DNA of 64,000 bases from Candidatus Hodarchaeota archaeon (GCA_016840285.1 JAEOSR010000154.1:13436-77435), one strand, 5' to 3'. Numbered from the stretch's first letter, positions 42,895 to 52,960 are shown. Numbers and translations are program-made. The notes: generated by a model not told the origin, from the letters alone.

Positions 42895-45177
42895 TTATAT
42901 CAGCTTCGGTTTAAAGCGTTCTTGAAGTTCTTCTTTCTTTCTCTGTAACCTTTCTTTCCGATCATTCATTCGATTTATAATCTCAGTATGTTTAGTTTCA
43001 GAAATTTCATTATTAAGGAATTTTTCATCCGCAGCATTAATGGAGGCTTCAATACGGATTAAAGTATCGTCTATTTTTTGTAATTGAGGATCTTTTTGTG
43101 GATCCTCAGTGCTGAGATCGAACGTAGCACTATCTGAGAATGGTTCTTCAATTGTTTTGGAGAGCTTCTTGAGATCATCATCTGATTTGTGAAAGAGTTT
43201 GACAATTTTTTCCTTTTTGTAATGTTTACGCCTACGTTTGGATGGTGGTGATGGTGATGGTGGTGGTGGTGGTTTATGTCTTGATCCGTGTCGTTCGATC
43301 TGCCTTAAGCCTTTAATTGCCTTCAGGCCTCTTCTAGGAGTATCACTCAATACTCCATCCTCACCTACAATGAACCCTACTTTTTTTCCTTCTGATTCAG
43401 TTAAAAGTAATTGAGGATCTTCTCTAAAAAGAGTTTCAACCCGCTTGGTAAATAATTGATCGAATTTTTGTTGATCCTGGATGATCTTTGATCGCATTTC
43501 TTCTAAATCAATTGGATCACCCTCCTGTATGTCGATACCAAAAACCCGTACTTTTTCTCCTTGAGGTGTCTCAATAACGGAAACAAATGGAGTCTGCACA
43601 AATGAATAATCAGGGGTTTCTAAAACTGTAACAAATCCTCCGAGGATTTGTACATATTGTCCTATTCCTTTCATCTCAATGACTTTGACAATTCCCCCTA
43701 GAATATGAACAAGTTCTATCATATTAGATTCAAAAACATAAACTCCAGGTAATCGTACTAGGGAATAATCTTCAGTTTCAGTAATTGAATACTTCGATGG
43801 AGTAGCATCAAGAAGTGAGGAGAAGATCCCTTGTGGTCCACGCCATGCTTTCAGGCCATTTATTGCCTTCTTACTCTTTTCAAATATTTCTGCTACTGCA
43901 TCAATCCCCACACTTTTCAATTCTGTTTCGGTTAATTCGCTCATATCTTTAGGAGTCAACTGAAGCTTAACTTTAGCCCATTCTTCAGGTGGTAACCATA
44001 TTGTGGTGGTGCCCTCAATTTCTTGTTTTTTGGAAGTGGCTTGATCATCGGTTTTTGTCTCTATTTCTGACTTTCCCATAAGAACTAAGGCTGTACCCTT
44101 CTCGGTGACGGTTGGGACAGCTATTGTCCCTTTAGCTGCAGTTAAAGATGTCTTTCCCTTACTCACAAGTTTCATTTGATCAGTTGGAATTGTATAAACT
44201 CGTTCTGGTTTCTTAAACTCTGTAGCTTGAATTGTTTGAGCAAAATTTTGAACACGATTCCCAATCTGACTTGTTGGGTCAATTGTTTGAGCTTTACCTG
44301 AGATAGCGTCCATTAAAGACCCAAATTTATTTTCTTGCGTTTTTGGAGCGAAAATCAAAATAAATCCGATTAAAAGACTTAAGAAGGAGGTGAATTGAAA
44401 GATTTGAAGATATGTTGAACTGACCCATTGGAGTAAAAGGAATATTAGCAGACATATGCCGCCAAATAGAAATGCATCACGGAGTTTTTCCGTTCGGGAT
44501 CTTAAAGCCTGATATTGATTAAACAGGTCAGTGGCACTAGCTGCAGAAACTGAAACTTGTTTGGGAGCTACTGGAAGCAGACTACCAAGCAAGAGCAAAA
44601 GAAATGAAAAGATAAGTAAAGCATCAAAATCTAAAAAAGGAAAATAGACTGGATTGAACAGGTAAATTCCCTTGAAAAAGTAAATTATCAAAGATACTGT
44701 CCAACAAGCTTGAAAAATCTTTTGGATATAGAACCAGTAACCCATTTTCAGAGTTTGAAAGGAAAAACTATTCCATATAATCACAAGAGGGATAAGAAGG
44801 CATACAATCGTTCTTTCAAACTCCCCAAAAGCAAATCCATTAAGATCAGGAATGATATAATTTGGAGTAGAAAATAAGATTAGTATAAAAAAGAATAAAA
44901 TCTTCCCAGCACGATTCATAAGGGAAGCAGCAGATTTATCATCCTTAATGAAGTATCTATACATTGGTATGAATATAAATAGGGCGACAATTCCAATGAA
45001 TAACGTCGCACGAAATACTACAGTTTGTGGAAAAAGAAATGCTGAAAACCACCAGAAAACCATAAGAAGTAAAAAAGCTAAATCAAGAAAAGTTCTGGGT
45101 TTGAAAATTTGCTCTGTTTGGTCTAAAGCAAAACCTTCTAAAGACCGATATTTTGGCACTTGAAATTGTTTAGTCAC
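42895..45177 (-). CDS. Polytopic membrane protein with soluble beta/coiled-coil tail
   Basis: A 760-aa protein, family unknown. The first 290 residues hold about eight membrane helices in a row. A cytosolic middle part (about 330-580) contains beta motifs repeating as MIELVHILGGIVKVIEMKG then YVQILGGFVTVLETPD. A proline-rich basic patch (near 635-650) leads to an acidic coiled-coil tail with EISETKHTEIINRMND. It converges with the longin-TPR gene (31 bases). Nothing suggests an enzyme. Confidence 0.7.
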   Translation of the reverse strand: MTKQFQVPKYRSLEGFALDQTEQIFKPRTFLDLAFLLLMVFWWFSAFLFPQTVVFRATLFIGIVALFIFIPMYRYFIKDDKSAASLMNRAGKILFFFILILFSTPNYIIPDLNGFAFGEFERTIVCLLIPLVIIWNSFSFQTLKMGYWFYIQKIFQACWTVSLIIYFFKGIYLFNPVYFPFLDFDALLIFSFLLLLLGSLLPVAPKQVSVSAASATDLFNQYQALRSRTEKLRDAFLFGGICLLIFLLLQWVSSTYLQIFQFTSFLSLLIGFILIFAPKTQENKFGSLMDAISGKAQTIDPTSQIGNRVQNFAQTIQATEFKKPERVYTIPTDQMKLVSKGKTSLTAAKGTIAVPTVTEKGTALVLMGKSEIETKTDDQATSKKQEIEGTTTIWLPPEEWAKVKLQLTPKDMSELTETELKSVGIDAVAEIFEKSKKAINGLKAWRGPQGIFSSLLDATPSKYSITETEDYSLVRLPGVYVFESNMIELVHILGGIVKVIEMKGIGQYVQILGGFVTVLETPDYSFVQTPFVSVIETPQGEKVRVFGIDIQEGDPIDLEEMRSKIIQDQQKFDQLFTKRVETLFREDPQLLLTESEGKKVGFIVGEDGVLSDTPRRGLKAIKGLRQIERHGSRHKPPPPPSPSPPSKRRRKHYKKEKIVKLFHKSDDDLKKLSKTIEEPFSDSATFDLSTEDPQKDPQLQKIDDTLIRIEASINAADEKFLNNEISETKHTEIINRMNDRKERLQRKKEELQERFKPKLI
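43242..43273 (-). repeat. GGT/GAT microsatellite encoding a Pro/Ser run
   Basis: A tract of ggt and gat triplets in the 760-aa gene encodes PPPPPSPSPPS on the minus strand, in a basic, flexible linker. It is a plausible slippage site; its length may differ between strains. Confidence 0.5.
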
Positions 45178-45633
45178 CTAAATTCAACCTCTTCATAAGT
45201 ATGGTCTTTAATAGCCGATTAGTGGTTGTATTGTAAGGGTTGCTTCTCTTACACTTTCATGTATGAGTCCTACCTAACACATTTAAATAGTGTAGTTTTG
45301 TGGTATATGTCGAAATAATTAACTAATAGGGCCTTTATCTAGAAATACACTCTCTCCTTCTAATGAGCAAAGTTTATGAATTTTAAATCTTCAGGATCTG
45401 ATCAATTAAGGTTCGCTATTCGGATCATTAGAAACTTGGTCTTAATTATTGTCATCGATTCATTAAGAATATTTGCGGGATTGATTCCAAGGGAAATGCC
45501 TTTTTTTTGCTCAAATAGAAACAGTAGTATCTAATAGTTTATCCTAAAATAACAAACGCATACTTGAAGAAAAAGTGTCATAAATATTGATCCCCTCAGA
45601 GTCTGGAGGAAAAATCGTTACAGCCATCATTAG
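45178..45633. other. Intergenic region, one doubtful small frame
   Basis: 456 bases lie between two minus-strand genes and should include the promoter of the membrane protein. A plus-strand ATG at 45376 opens a 52-codon frame to 45534 with a hydrophobic middle (LVLIIVID), but it lacks a clear ribosome binding site or homologue, so it is not called. No RNA gene was seen. Confidence 0.35.
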
Positions 45634-48600
45634 TTATTGTATAAGAAGATGACCTCCACAGAATGTACAACCCTCCCTAGTAATTTCCTGGGGATTAACT
45701 AGAGCACCACATTCAGAACAGACTATGAGTTCTTCATTGGGAGTATTAATTTCCAGAGTATTAATTTCTAATTGGCCATTTCCATTGGTAAAAATTTCAT
45801 TTTCCTCCAATTCTTGGAGTTCATCCTTTGTGATTATGGGAGTTGTCTCTTTGGATTCTTGTTTTGGTTCTGGTTCAGGCTTTTTTGCGAGTTTTTTGTC
45901 GATCTTACTATAAGGTTTTGGTGTTCGAATAATGATTTCTTTTTGTTTGTCTTGAAAAAGACTATCTAAACCTTGAGGAGTTAATTTTCTCTTTACTAAA
46001 GATTTTCGACTGATTTCCTTTTTAGCTTTTACTCTAGGCTTCTTGAACTTTTTCTCAATTTTTACAGGCCTTTTCCGTTTCTTCTGATGATCCACTCTTT
46101 GTTCCTGGACTTGAGTAGTTGGTAACTCACTTAAATCTAATTCGATACTTTGAACTTCTGTTAATTGCTGAGCAGTCTTAGGATATTTTATCATCCGATC
46201 ATAAATTCGACCAGGGCCAAAAATATCTTCTTGATATTGTTTCACATCAATTAATTTCATTAAATCTTCTTTCGTCGACAACTCTCCAAGCATGAAACTC
46301 AGAGTAGCTATCGCATGTTTTACTAAAACTTCTTTAATCTTTTTAAATTCAAAGTCAAAGAGTTGTTGAGGGATAACATGGTTACCCTTTATATTTAACA
46401 TTTGAATCCGTGTACCAGGGTCTACAGAATATCCTAAATCCTTTAAAATGTATGCTGCAGATACTTGAGGTAATTTTGATTTGTAGGCTCTCAATGGTTT
46501 ATTGATCGCTTTTGGTTTGACAAAATAACTAGGATCCATTCGGCCCTCTGTCATCTCAGAACGAATCAGATTCGCTTCTCTATTGGCATTTTCATATAAT
46601 TGATTGAGCGAAATAGGATTTTCAGGATTATAATGCTCTAAATAAGTGTTAATAATTCGCTCTTGAAAATATTTCTGCAGTTTTGAAAAATCCGCACGTT
46701 TCGATTCTAAACCTGTTAATTCTTTCTCCATCCACATTTCGTTTTCTTTATTGTAGTTATAGACAATATATTTCTTCTTTCCCATCATGAACTGGAAATC
46801 ATATGGTCCATCTTGCTCAAACTGGATCAGACTTTTGCTGGATCTTTTTATTTTTTCAATTTCTCCATTATTTATCCAGTAATTATCGTTTCTTGAAACA
46901 GCTGCAACTTTATCGTTGAGAATTTTATCAATAAGACTAATATTATAGACTTTTGATCCATTTCTTTTATGGAGGTTTTCAATTGTGACAGGAAACTCTA
47001 ATGGAAATAATTTTGGAACCCAAAGCCATATCCCATCTGTGTCTAACTCTACAACTAGACCTATTTGTTCCAGTTGGTTTGCCGCCCAAAATATCAAATC
47101 AGCTGATAATTTTGTTGTAATCCCAGCACATGGCATACTAGCATTCCTAACCCCCCCTTTCATGCCTAGAAGGCCATAAATACTATTCAATGGAACTTTC
47201 ATACCAATTTGGGTACTTTCATGAAATTTCTGTTGACGTAATAACTTTGGTGGAGCTGGTTTGTTTTGATATTTCTGGGATATGATTTGTGATAGCCGTT
47301 TAGCTTCGATTTTATGTCTAACTCGGGTGTTAAAGAAATCATCCATGATCCTAGCAACGAAATTATAAGCTTTTTGACAAACCCGGGAATTAACGGACAA
47401 TAATATAGTCATTTTCTTGGTTCTAACATCCAAACTCAAAAAAGAATTGTCTGGGAGCTGAATATTCTCTGGTATGTCTTCAAAAATATCGAAATGATTG
47501 ATATTTAACTTTGTTGTGAGTTGCGTTGCTTCAACTGAGTTGCGGAGCCATTGTTGAAGAGCTACAAATGGATTTTTTGAGATACTTGATCCAAGATAGG
47601 TACGATTAACTGGTATTTTTTCAAGTCTCGATCCATTTTTGAGAATATAAGCTTCTGTCTTCTTCCCATCAAATGTGAATATTTCCCGAGACCGAGTGAT
47701 ACCATTTTGAGTTGGGTCATATTTTTTACATTTCGCTTCATCTTGGGCTTTACAAACTGAAGATGAACATTTTTCTGGTCCAGTATCTTTAAAACGGCAT
47801 GGTCTATTTGCTGAAAGTTTGATGACCCAATCACCTTCAAAGAAACAGGTATCATCAGATTCAGTCAATTCACACACTCTACACTTGGTTGTAGAAACTA
47901 TTCCTGATGGTTGAAGCTTATATTGACGAATTTGGGAAGGATACATTGATGTTACATCAACATGTACTCCTTTTAATTGGGTTTTTCCATTCAAAGAAGA
48001 AAGCTGATCTATTTGAGCTAGCACTTCTGCAGTGACTTCCTCAACATTTACAGGCTGATACCCCGACATTTCCTCTAAAATACCTCGAATTGAATTTAAT
48101 TGTCGTGTGAGCTCTTGATGTGGGGTTCCATTTTTTAAGAGTTCTACCTCTACTTGTTTTAAAAATTGTACTGGATCCTCTGAGTATTCTACTTTCACCT
48201 CCCCTGACTCAGCTAAAAGACGTTTCTCAAATTCTTCCTTAATTACTTTTTTAACGATTTTATTACTTTCCTTTGCGATTACTCCTTTAATAGTCTGCTT
48301 AAGGTCTCTCAACGCTTTTTTGTCGACTGAATAATCATAATAAAGGTCACTTCGCCATATTCCTGGCCTTTTAGCCTCAACTAATCCCCCTGTATAAGCT
48401 AACGATTCGATGACAATACTAGGTGAAAAAGAGACAATGTTATTTTGCCCAATTCTCCTCCTCCCGATTATTTGATGCTTATGATCTTCAGCATCAATTA
48501 AAAGGTCATCTAATGATCCTGCTCGTCGTGTTAATAATTCTGACGCTGTGACTGGAAATATCTGGCCCATTGAAATGAAAAAGTCAAGGACTATTTCTCG

Positions 48601-49974
48601 TACATATTTCCAGGTAATATAGCCATCACAGCCCGCGTAAGCAACGGCTGAAACTGGATCTTTTTTAATGTTTAATAGAGCTTCTCTCCCAATAGGTATT
48701 ATTTTCAGCTTTTTCTCTACACTTGGTTTCAATCCAAGATCTTTTTTGGGTAGATAGCTATATTTTTCGTTAAATAGAAAAGCATCCAAATGTATGATAC
48801 CTGCACCTGTAACATGATCAATGTTTGCTGATGAATAGTACTTATGTAGATCTTTTCGATTCAGATTCCTTGTTTGACGAAACTTGATTTCGAATCCTGT
48901 TTCCTTTTCAAAAGAAATTTTGTACTTTTCTGAACGAACAGCAAGAAATGGAATGTCAAAACGTCCCCCAAAGAAGTCTGTAAGAACATCTGGACGATAA
49001 TCATCAACATTTCGATAGAAGAGTTGGATTAACTCTTTTTCATTAGGTACGATGATCACTTCTATCGGATACTTCTCGATAACATCAGTGAATTCCTGTG
49101 ATGTTTCGGAGAATACCCAATCAACCCATGGTTTGGGATGAGCTTCATCTTTTTGACGAAGAAGCATATGTAGATGTTTATTTATCTTTTTGGTATCAAT
49201 TATTCTTGAGTTAATGATTAATTTGTTTTCTTTACCCGTAAACATTGAGATCATTGATATTTGATCTTTATTGGGATTTGGATCACGTGTTTGTTCAAAA
49301 TCCGTTTCAATATCAAATGCCAGAATTTTCAACTGAGGAGGGGTTTTATTTGCAATCGGAGAAAGGTTAAGAATTTCTCCCCTGCTAATTTCAGCTAAGT
49401 ACCAAGCTCCAACTCGAATATCATGATCTATTGCACAGCGATGATGAAATAGTACATCAGCCTCACGCCACTCATTTACTCCAGTTACTTCTTCAGTTTT
49501 CGTACGTAGATTTGGGACTGATCCTGGACGATCAGCAGTTACTTTAAGAAATTGATTTTTTACCAAAAAAGTGAGATTAGCTGCGTCATAATAATCACCC
49601 TTCTCCACTTTAATTACCTGTTGATCTCCAATCTCTTTGATTTGATTCATAATACGATTGATTTCTTTCTGTGACAATCCTTCCTCAAGCAACAAGAAGT
49701 AATAGGGTTCATGTCTTAAGAAAGCTTTTCGTTTTCGATGTTCTTCATCTAAAAAGTATATTTGGATCCCGTTAATTAGCTTTGATTTACTATACTCCCT
49801 ATCTTCGTATTGAGGATAGGGTTCATAAGCATCCTCCCATTGACTATGAGTTTCATAATCCAAAATGAAAATAGGTATCTTCTCACGTTCATTATAACGA
49901 AATGGTTGGAACCACGATCTGTAGCCTGCATGAAAAGACCTTGATCGCACTGATTTTGACATAATACGTACCAA
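45634..49974 (-). CDS. Family-B DNA polymerase, Pol epsilon-like
   Basis: A 1446-aa replicative-type polymerase with 3'-5' exonuclease. Exo I FDIET (D221, E223), Exo II RFDIPF (D340), Exo III YAGCD (D450). Polymerase motif A DVTSMYPS (D673), motif B with LNSIYG (N930) and motif C ELDTDGIWLW (D978, D980). Motif C with DTDG-IW, HDIRVGAWY, the GGLVEA block and C698-x2-C701-x8-C710 right after the LQPSGIV segment match eukaryotic Pol epsilon rather than other archaeal PolB enzymes. A basic tail has a PIP-like QGLDSLF (1334-1340). A zinc ribbon closes the protein (C1419, C1422, C1436, C1439). The usual family length is near 800; the extra length lies in insertions and the tail. Confidence 0.93.
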   Translation of the reverse strand: MVRIMSKSVRSRSFHAGYRSWFQPFRYNEREKIPIFILDYETHSQWEDAYEPYPQYEDREYSKSKLINGIQIYFLDEEHRKRKAFLRHEPYYFLLLEEGLSQKEINRIMNQIKEIGDQQVIKVEKGDYYDAANLTFLVKNQFLKVTADRPGSVPNLRTKTEEVTGVNEWREADVLFHHRCAIDHDIRVGAWYLAEISRGEILNLSPIANKTPPQLKILAFDIETDFEQTRDPNPNKDQISMISMFTGKENKLIINSRIIDTKKINKHLHMLLRQKDEAHPKPWVDWVFSETSQEFTDVIEKYPIEVIIVPNEKELIQLFYRNVDDYRPDVLTDFFGGRFDIPFLAVRSEKYKISFEKETGFEIKFRQTRNLNRKDLHKYYSSANIDHVTGAGIIHLDAFLFNEKYSYLPKKDLGLKPSVEKKLKIIPIGREALLNIKKDPVSAVAYAGCDGYITWKYVREIVLDFFISMGQIFPVTASELLTRRAGSLDDLLIDAEDHKHQIIGRRRIGQNNIVSFSPSIVIESLAYTGGLVEAKRPGIWRSDLYYDYSVDKKALRDLKQTIKGVIAKESNKIVKKVIKEEFEKRLLAESGEVKVEYSEDPVQFLKQVEVELLKNGTPHQELTRQLNSIRGILEEMSGYQPVNVEEVTAEVLAQIDQLSSLNGKTQLKGVHVDVTSMYPSQIRQYKLQPSGIVSTTKCRVCELTESDDTCFFEGDWVIKLSANRPCRFKDTGPEKCSSSVCKAQDEAKCKKYDPTQNGITRSREIFTFDGKKTEAYILKNGSRLEKIPVNRTYLGSSISKNPFVALQQWLRNSVEATQLTTKLNINHFDIFEDIPENIQLPDNSFLSLDVRTKKMTILLSVNSRVCQKAYNFVARIMDDFFNTRVRHKIEAKRLSQIISQKYQNKPAPPKLLRQQKFHESTQIGMKVPLNSIYGLLGMKGGVRNASMPCAGITTKLSADLIFWAANQLEQIGLVVELDTDGIWLWVPKLFPLEFPVTIENLHKRNGSKVYNISLIDKILNDKVAAVSRNDNYWINNGEIEKIKRSSKSLIQFEQDGPYDFQFMMGKKKYIVYNYNKENEMWMEKELTGLESKRADFSKLQKYFQERIINTYLEHYNPENPISLNQLYENANREANLIRSEMTEGRMDPSYFVKPKAINKPLRAYKSKLPQVSAAYILKDLGYSVDPGTRIQMLNIKGNHVIPQQLFDFEFKKIKEVLVKHAIATLSFMLGELSTKEDLMKLIDVKQYQEDIFGPGRIYDRMIKYPKTAQQLTEVQSIELDLSELPTTQVQEQRVDHQKKRKRPVKIEKKFKKPRVKAKKEISRKSLVKRKLTPQGLDSLFQDKQKEIIIRTPKPYSKIDKKLAKKPEPEPKQESKETTPIITKDELQELEENEIFTNGNGQLEINTLEINTPNEELIVCSECGALVNPQEITREGCTFCGGHLLIQ

Positions 49975-50060
49975 CAGCGAATAAAATAGAGAGGGATAAT
50001 GTAGCTACAAACTCAAGAGGTGATTTTTCAGACTTTGATTCATCTTCTTTTTTTCTATTC

Positions 50061-50222
50061 GTGATTTTATGGCGATGTTGTCCACTTTATGCATCTGAAA
50101 TACGAGATCAACAAATTCGGAAAAAACCCCTCTACTGTATCAAGTGTTATCATTTGAGTTATCTCGATTTAAAAAGGTTCATGTTACCTCTTGGCTTTTA
50201 TAAGGAAGATATATCTTTATAA
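50061..50222 (+). CDS. Possible small cysteine-rich protein (low confidence)
   Basis: In the gap between the polymerase and the first methyltransferase, a plus-strand frame from GTG 50061 encodes 53 residues, with RCCPLYASEI, then LYCIKCYHLSYLDLKRF. The cysteines and charge pattern look protein-like and the frame stays open well upstream, but no ribosome binding site is visible. It could be a gene remnant. Confidence 0.28.
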   Translation: MILWRCCPLYASEIRDQQIRKKPLYCIKCYHLSYLDLKRFMLPLGFYKEDISL

Positions 50223-50236
50223 AGTGCCTTTATAAA
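50216..50236. promoter_or_regulatory. Two TTTATAAA boxes upstream of the methyltransferase gene
   Basis: TTTATAAA occurs at 50216-50223 and 50229-50236, 13 bp apart. Each box reads the same on both strands. They lie about 120 nt before the methyltransferase start and are candidate TATA boxes for it; the polymerase start is 240 nt away on the other side. Doubling may indicate two start sites. Confidence 0.45.
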
Positions 50237-50354
50237 CTTCGATTTTAATTTTCTTCTTCATTCCTCCAACGGGCCGAGAATCTAACAAAAAACAAAAATA
50301 AGTGATTATCGTCGGAATTCTTAACTTTGAGTAAGTAATGTTTAAGGTGACCAA

Positions 50355-52784
50355 GTGATTCAACCAAAAAATACTTTGAAGAGTGATCCGAATCAAATGA
50401 CTCTTGATCTTCGAAAAATTATAGGTAGACTATCCTCAGAAGTCCCCCCGCACCTTAATGTTCCTAATTTGTTTATTAACACTTTCGGATCCCCAATTTA
50501 TAACCGGAAAGAAAAGGAAACTTCTAGAAAAATTAGTGTTGCCTTCTTGTTGATTACTCAAATAATGTTATATCAAATTCTAAGTGGTGAAAGAACAGAT
50601 CTCCCGAAAATCAATATTGTTTCTCTTAATTTTGATATATTAACTGATTATTTCGAAAAAGCATTAAAAATTACTTGTAATCCCATTTTCCAACCAAATA
50701 TTACAAAAAGTCTTGACAATGGCACCTTCAAACTTTTAAGAGACTCAATCAAAGAGATAATTAATCTAAGACCAGAATTGCTGCAATATGAAGTCTTAGC
50801 TCTGATTTTTAATACCCTAATCCCATTTTCTCTTAGAAAAAGAATTGGAGCATATTACTCAGGAATTAAAACGGCCCAATTATTAAGCCACTTTGCGATT
50901 AAAGATCCTTCAGTGAAGGTTTTTGACCCTGCTTGTGGTAGTGGAGCATTATTAATCTCTTCTTACCAGCGAAAAAAAGAATTAACAAAATTTAGGAAAG
51001 GAAAGTTCACTATCACTGATCATAAACGATTTCTCTCTTCAGATATCACTGGTATTGATATCATGCCTTTCGCAATCCTCCTATCCACAATTCATCTTGC
51101 CCTTCAAGCTCCTTTCTATGAGTTTCATCAGAACAGGTTAGCTGTCCACGATTCGATTCTTTTAAATCCCAAATCAAGGCTAGAACAATTTTTAAGTCTT
51201 GAAAAGAATGTTTCAGTAGTAAAAATCTCCCAACAACTGAATTTAGAGTTTGTTGATCTTGTGATTATGAATCCTCCTTTTGTTCGACAAGAAAGTTTGA
51301 GAAGAATCAGACCATCATATAAGGATGAATTACACCAAATTTTTGGGGAATATTCCTCACTTATTAATAAGAAAATGGGTTATTACTGTTATTTCCTTTT
51401 CCTCGCAGACAAATTTCTAAAATCAGGAGGAAGGATTGCTGCAGTCATTCCTGCAAGCTTTTTGAGGGTTGAAACAACGCTTAAACTAAGAAAATGGTTA
51501 CTGGAACAATACGATATTCAATATATCATTTGTCAACAGGATAAGCCTAATTTTTCTGAAGATACTGCTTTTCGAGAAGTCTTGTTAGTAGCCACGAAAA
51601 ATGGTCCTACAACTGAGATAGAATATATTTTAGTTAAAGATCTTGAAAAAACTGAATCTTTTGAAGAAATTCCCGATACTTGGAAAAGAAGAAAAATTAC
51701 CTGTAATGATCTATCCTCGATTAATCTCTTTCTACCAATTGCTACAATGAACGTATCTAGTATTCTTGAAATATGGCAACTAATCTCAAAAAAGAAGGAT
51801 TTGGTCTCTATTGACACATTTCTAAGATCAATAAAGTCTGGCCTCAAACGAGGGATTGAAACTTCGGGAGGTTTCAAGATTCAAAATATGGTTATTAATG
51901 AATTTAGACCCAAATACCTACGTCCAACAGATACCTGGATTTTTGATAACGAGACTCATACTCATGTCAATAGTATAGATCGGTATTCAAAACTTAAGAT
52001 TAGTATTCCAAAAGAGTGTCTTATTCCACACTTACGGCGAATGTCAGGCGAAAACAGGCTAGATATCAGTAATAAAAAAGAATATGTTGTTATTTCTTCA
52101 TTTTCTGAATTAAAAAACTTTATTGACGCAAATGAAGAGACTATGAAGAGTATTTCCTTAAGGTTTAAAAATTGGAGAACTTATGTTGATGCACGAACGA
52201 CAAATCTTATGATTGCTCGACGCTTTGACATTTGTGCCACAGGAACTTCTCTTTTCTCTTACTTCAGCAAAGGTAAAAGGGCTCCACCTGGGGTTATGTG
52301 GAGTATCTTAAGTTTATCATGTGATGATGCCAAAATTCTATGCTTATTTTTTAATAGTACACTTAATACTATTCAAATCTTCCTCAATAGAGTGGAAACT
52401 CGTGGAGCTTGGATGCAACTTCATGAATATGTGATTAAAGACCTAAAAATCCCAAATATACGTAATTGGCCTGATGAAAAGAAAATTCCTTTTTATCAGA
52501 TATTTGATGAAATAAAAGATGAGGAATTTCCTCCATTGTGGCAACAATTAGCAATGAATATACCAGTTTCAGAGATTAAACATGAAGAATACAACTTACT
52601 TAAAGAACAATTCCCAGAATTTCCCCAGGTTGTTGGAAAACATTTCATAACTCGAAAGAAATTAGACATTCTTTTTTTTGAACGATTAGGAATAAAATAC
52701 AAAAACGGATATGAACCTCTCTTACGAAAAATATATCTCAATCTTTTACTAGAATTTGCATTGTTGAAAAAAATGATGAAATAG
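50355..52784 (+). CDS. N6-adenine-type DNA methyltransferase (type IIG/Eco57I-like), stand-alone
   Basis: An 809-aa class-I MTase transferring methyl from S-adenosylmethionine to adenine in DNA. A helical N-terminal part (1-160) leads to RKRIGAYYSG, motif I DPACGSGALL (191-200), ITGIDIMPFA and the catalytic NPPF (306-309), then the IPASFLRVETTLKLRKWL block common to type IIG and BREX-like MTases. Residues 470-809 probably recognise the target sequence (HLRRMSGENRLD). No PD-ExK or HNH nuclease is visible. The GTG start has a good GGTGA site 4 nt ahead. It is on the opposite strand to the three other methyltransferases of this island. Confidence 0.9.
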   Translation: MIQPKNTLKSDPNQMTLDLRKIIGRLSSEVPPHLNVPNLFINTFGSPIYNRKEKETSRKISVAFLLITQIMLYQILSGERTDLPKINIVSLNFDILTDYFEKALKITCNPIFQPNITKSLDNGTFKLLRDSIKEIINLRPELLQYEVLALIFNTLIPFSLRKRIGAYYSGIKTAQLLSHFAIKDPSVKVFDPACGSGALLISSYQRKKELTKFRKGKFTITDHKRFLSSDITGIDIMPFAILLSTIHLALQAPFYEFHQNRLAVHDSILLNPKSRLEQFLSLEKNVSVVKISQQLNLEFVDLVIMNPPFVRQESLRRIRPSYKDELHQIFGEYSSLINKKMGYYCYFLFLADKFLKSGGRIAAVIPASFLRVETTLKLRKWLLEQYDIQYIICQQDKPNFSEDTAFREVLLVATKNGPTTEIEYILVKDLEKTESFEEIPDTWKRRKITCNDLSSINLFLPIATMNVSSILEIWQLISKKKDLVSIDTFLRSIKSGLKRGIETSGGFKIQNMVINEFRPKYLRPTDTWIFDNETHTHVNSIDRYSKLKISIPKECLIPHLRRMSGENRLDISNKKEYVVISSFSELKNFIDANEETMKSISLRFKNWRTYVDARTTNLMIARRFDICATGTSLFSYFSKGKRAPPGVMWSILSLSCDDAKILCLFFNSTLNTIQIFLNRVETRGAWMQLHEYVIKDLKIPNIRNWPDEKKIPFYQIFDEIKDEEFPPLWQQLAMNIPVSEIKHEEYNLLKEQFPEFPQVVGKHFITRKKLDILFFERLGIKYKNGYEPLLRKIYLNLLLEFALLKKMMK

Positions 52785-52960
52785 TTTTATGCTAATAATG
52801 GAAATATTCATCAAACAGATTTAAGGAGAATTAATTCGTTTAAAACAATGAAATGAAGATTATTAAAACGAGATTCTTCTTATCAATTCGTAACTTTTAT
52901 TAACTACTCATCTAGCAGTAAAGAAGAACAGATAATAAGAATTAGGAGTCACTAAAGGAA

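Noticed and set aside
45376..45534. Small plus-strand frame of 52 codons
   Set aside because: No clear ribosome binding site, no recognisable motif and ordinary AT-rich composition.
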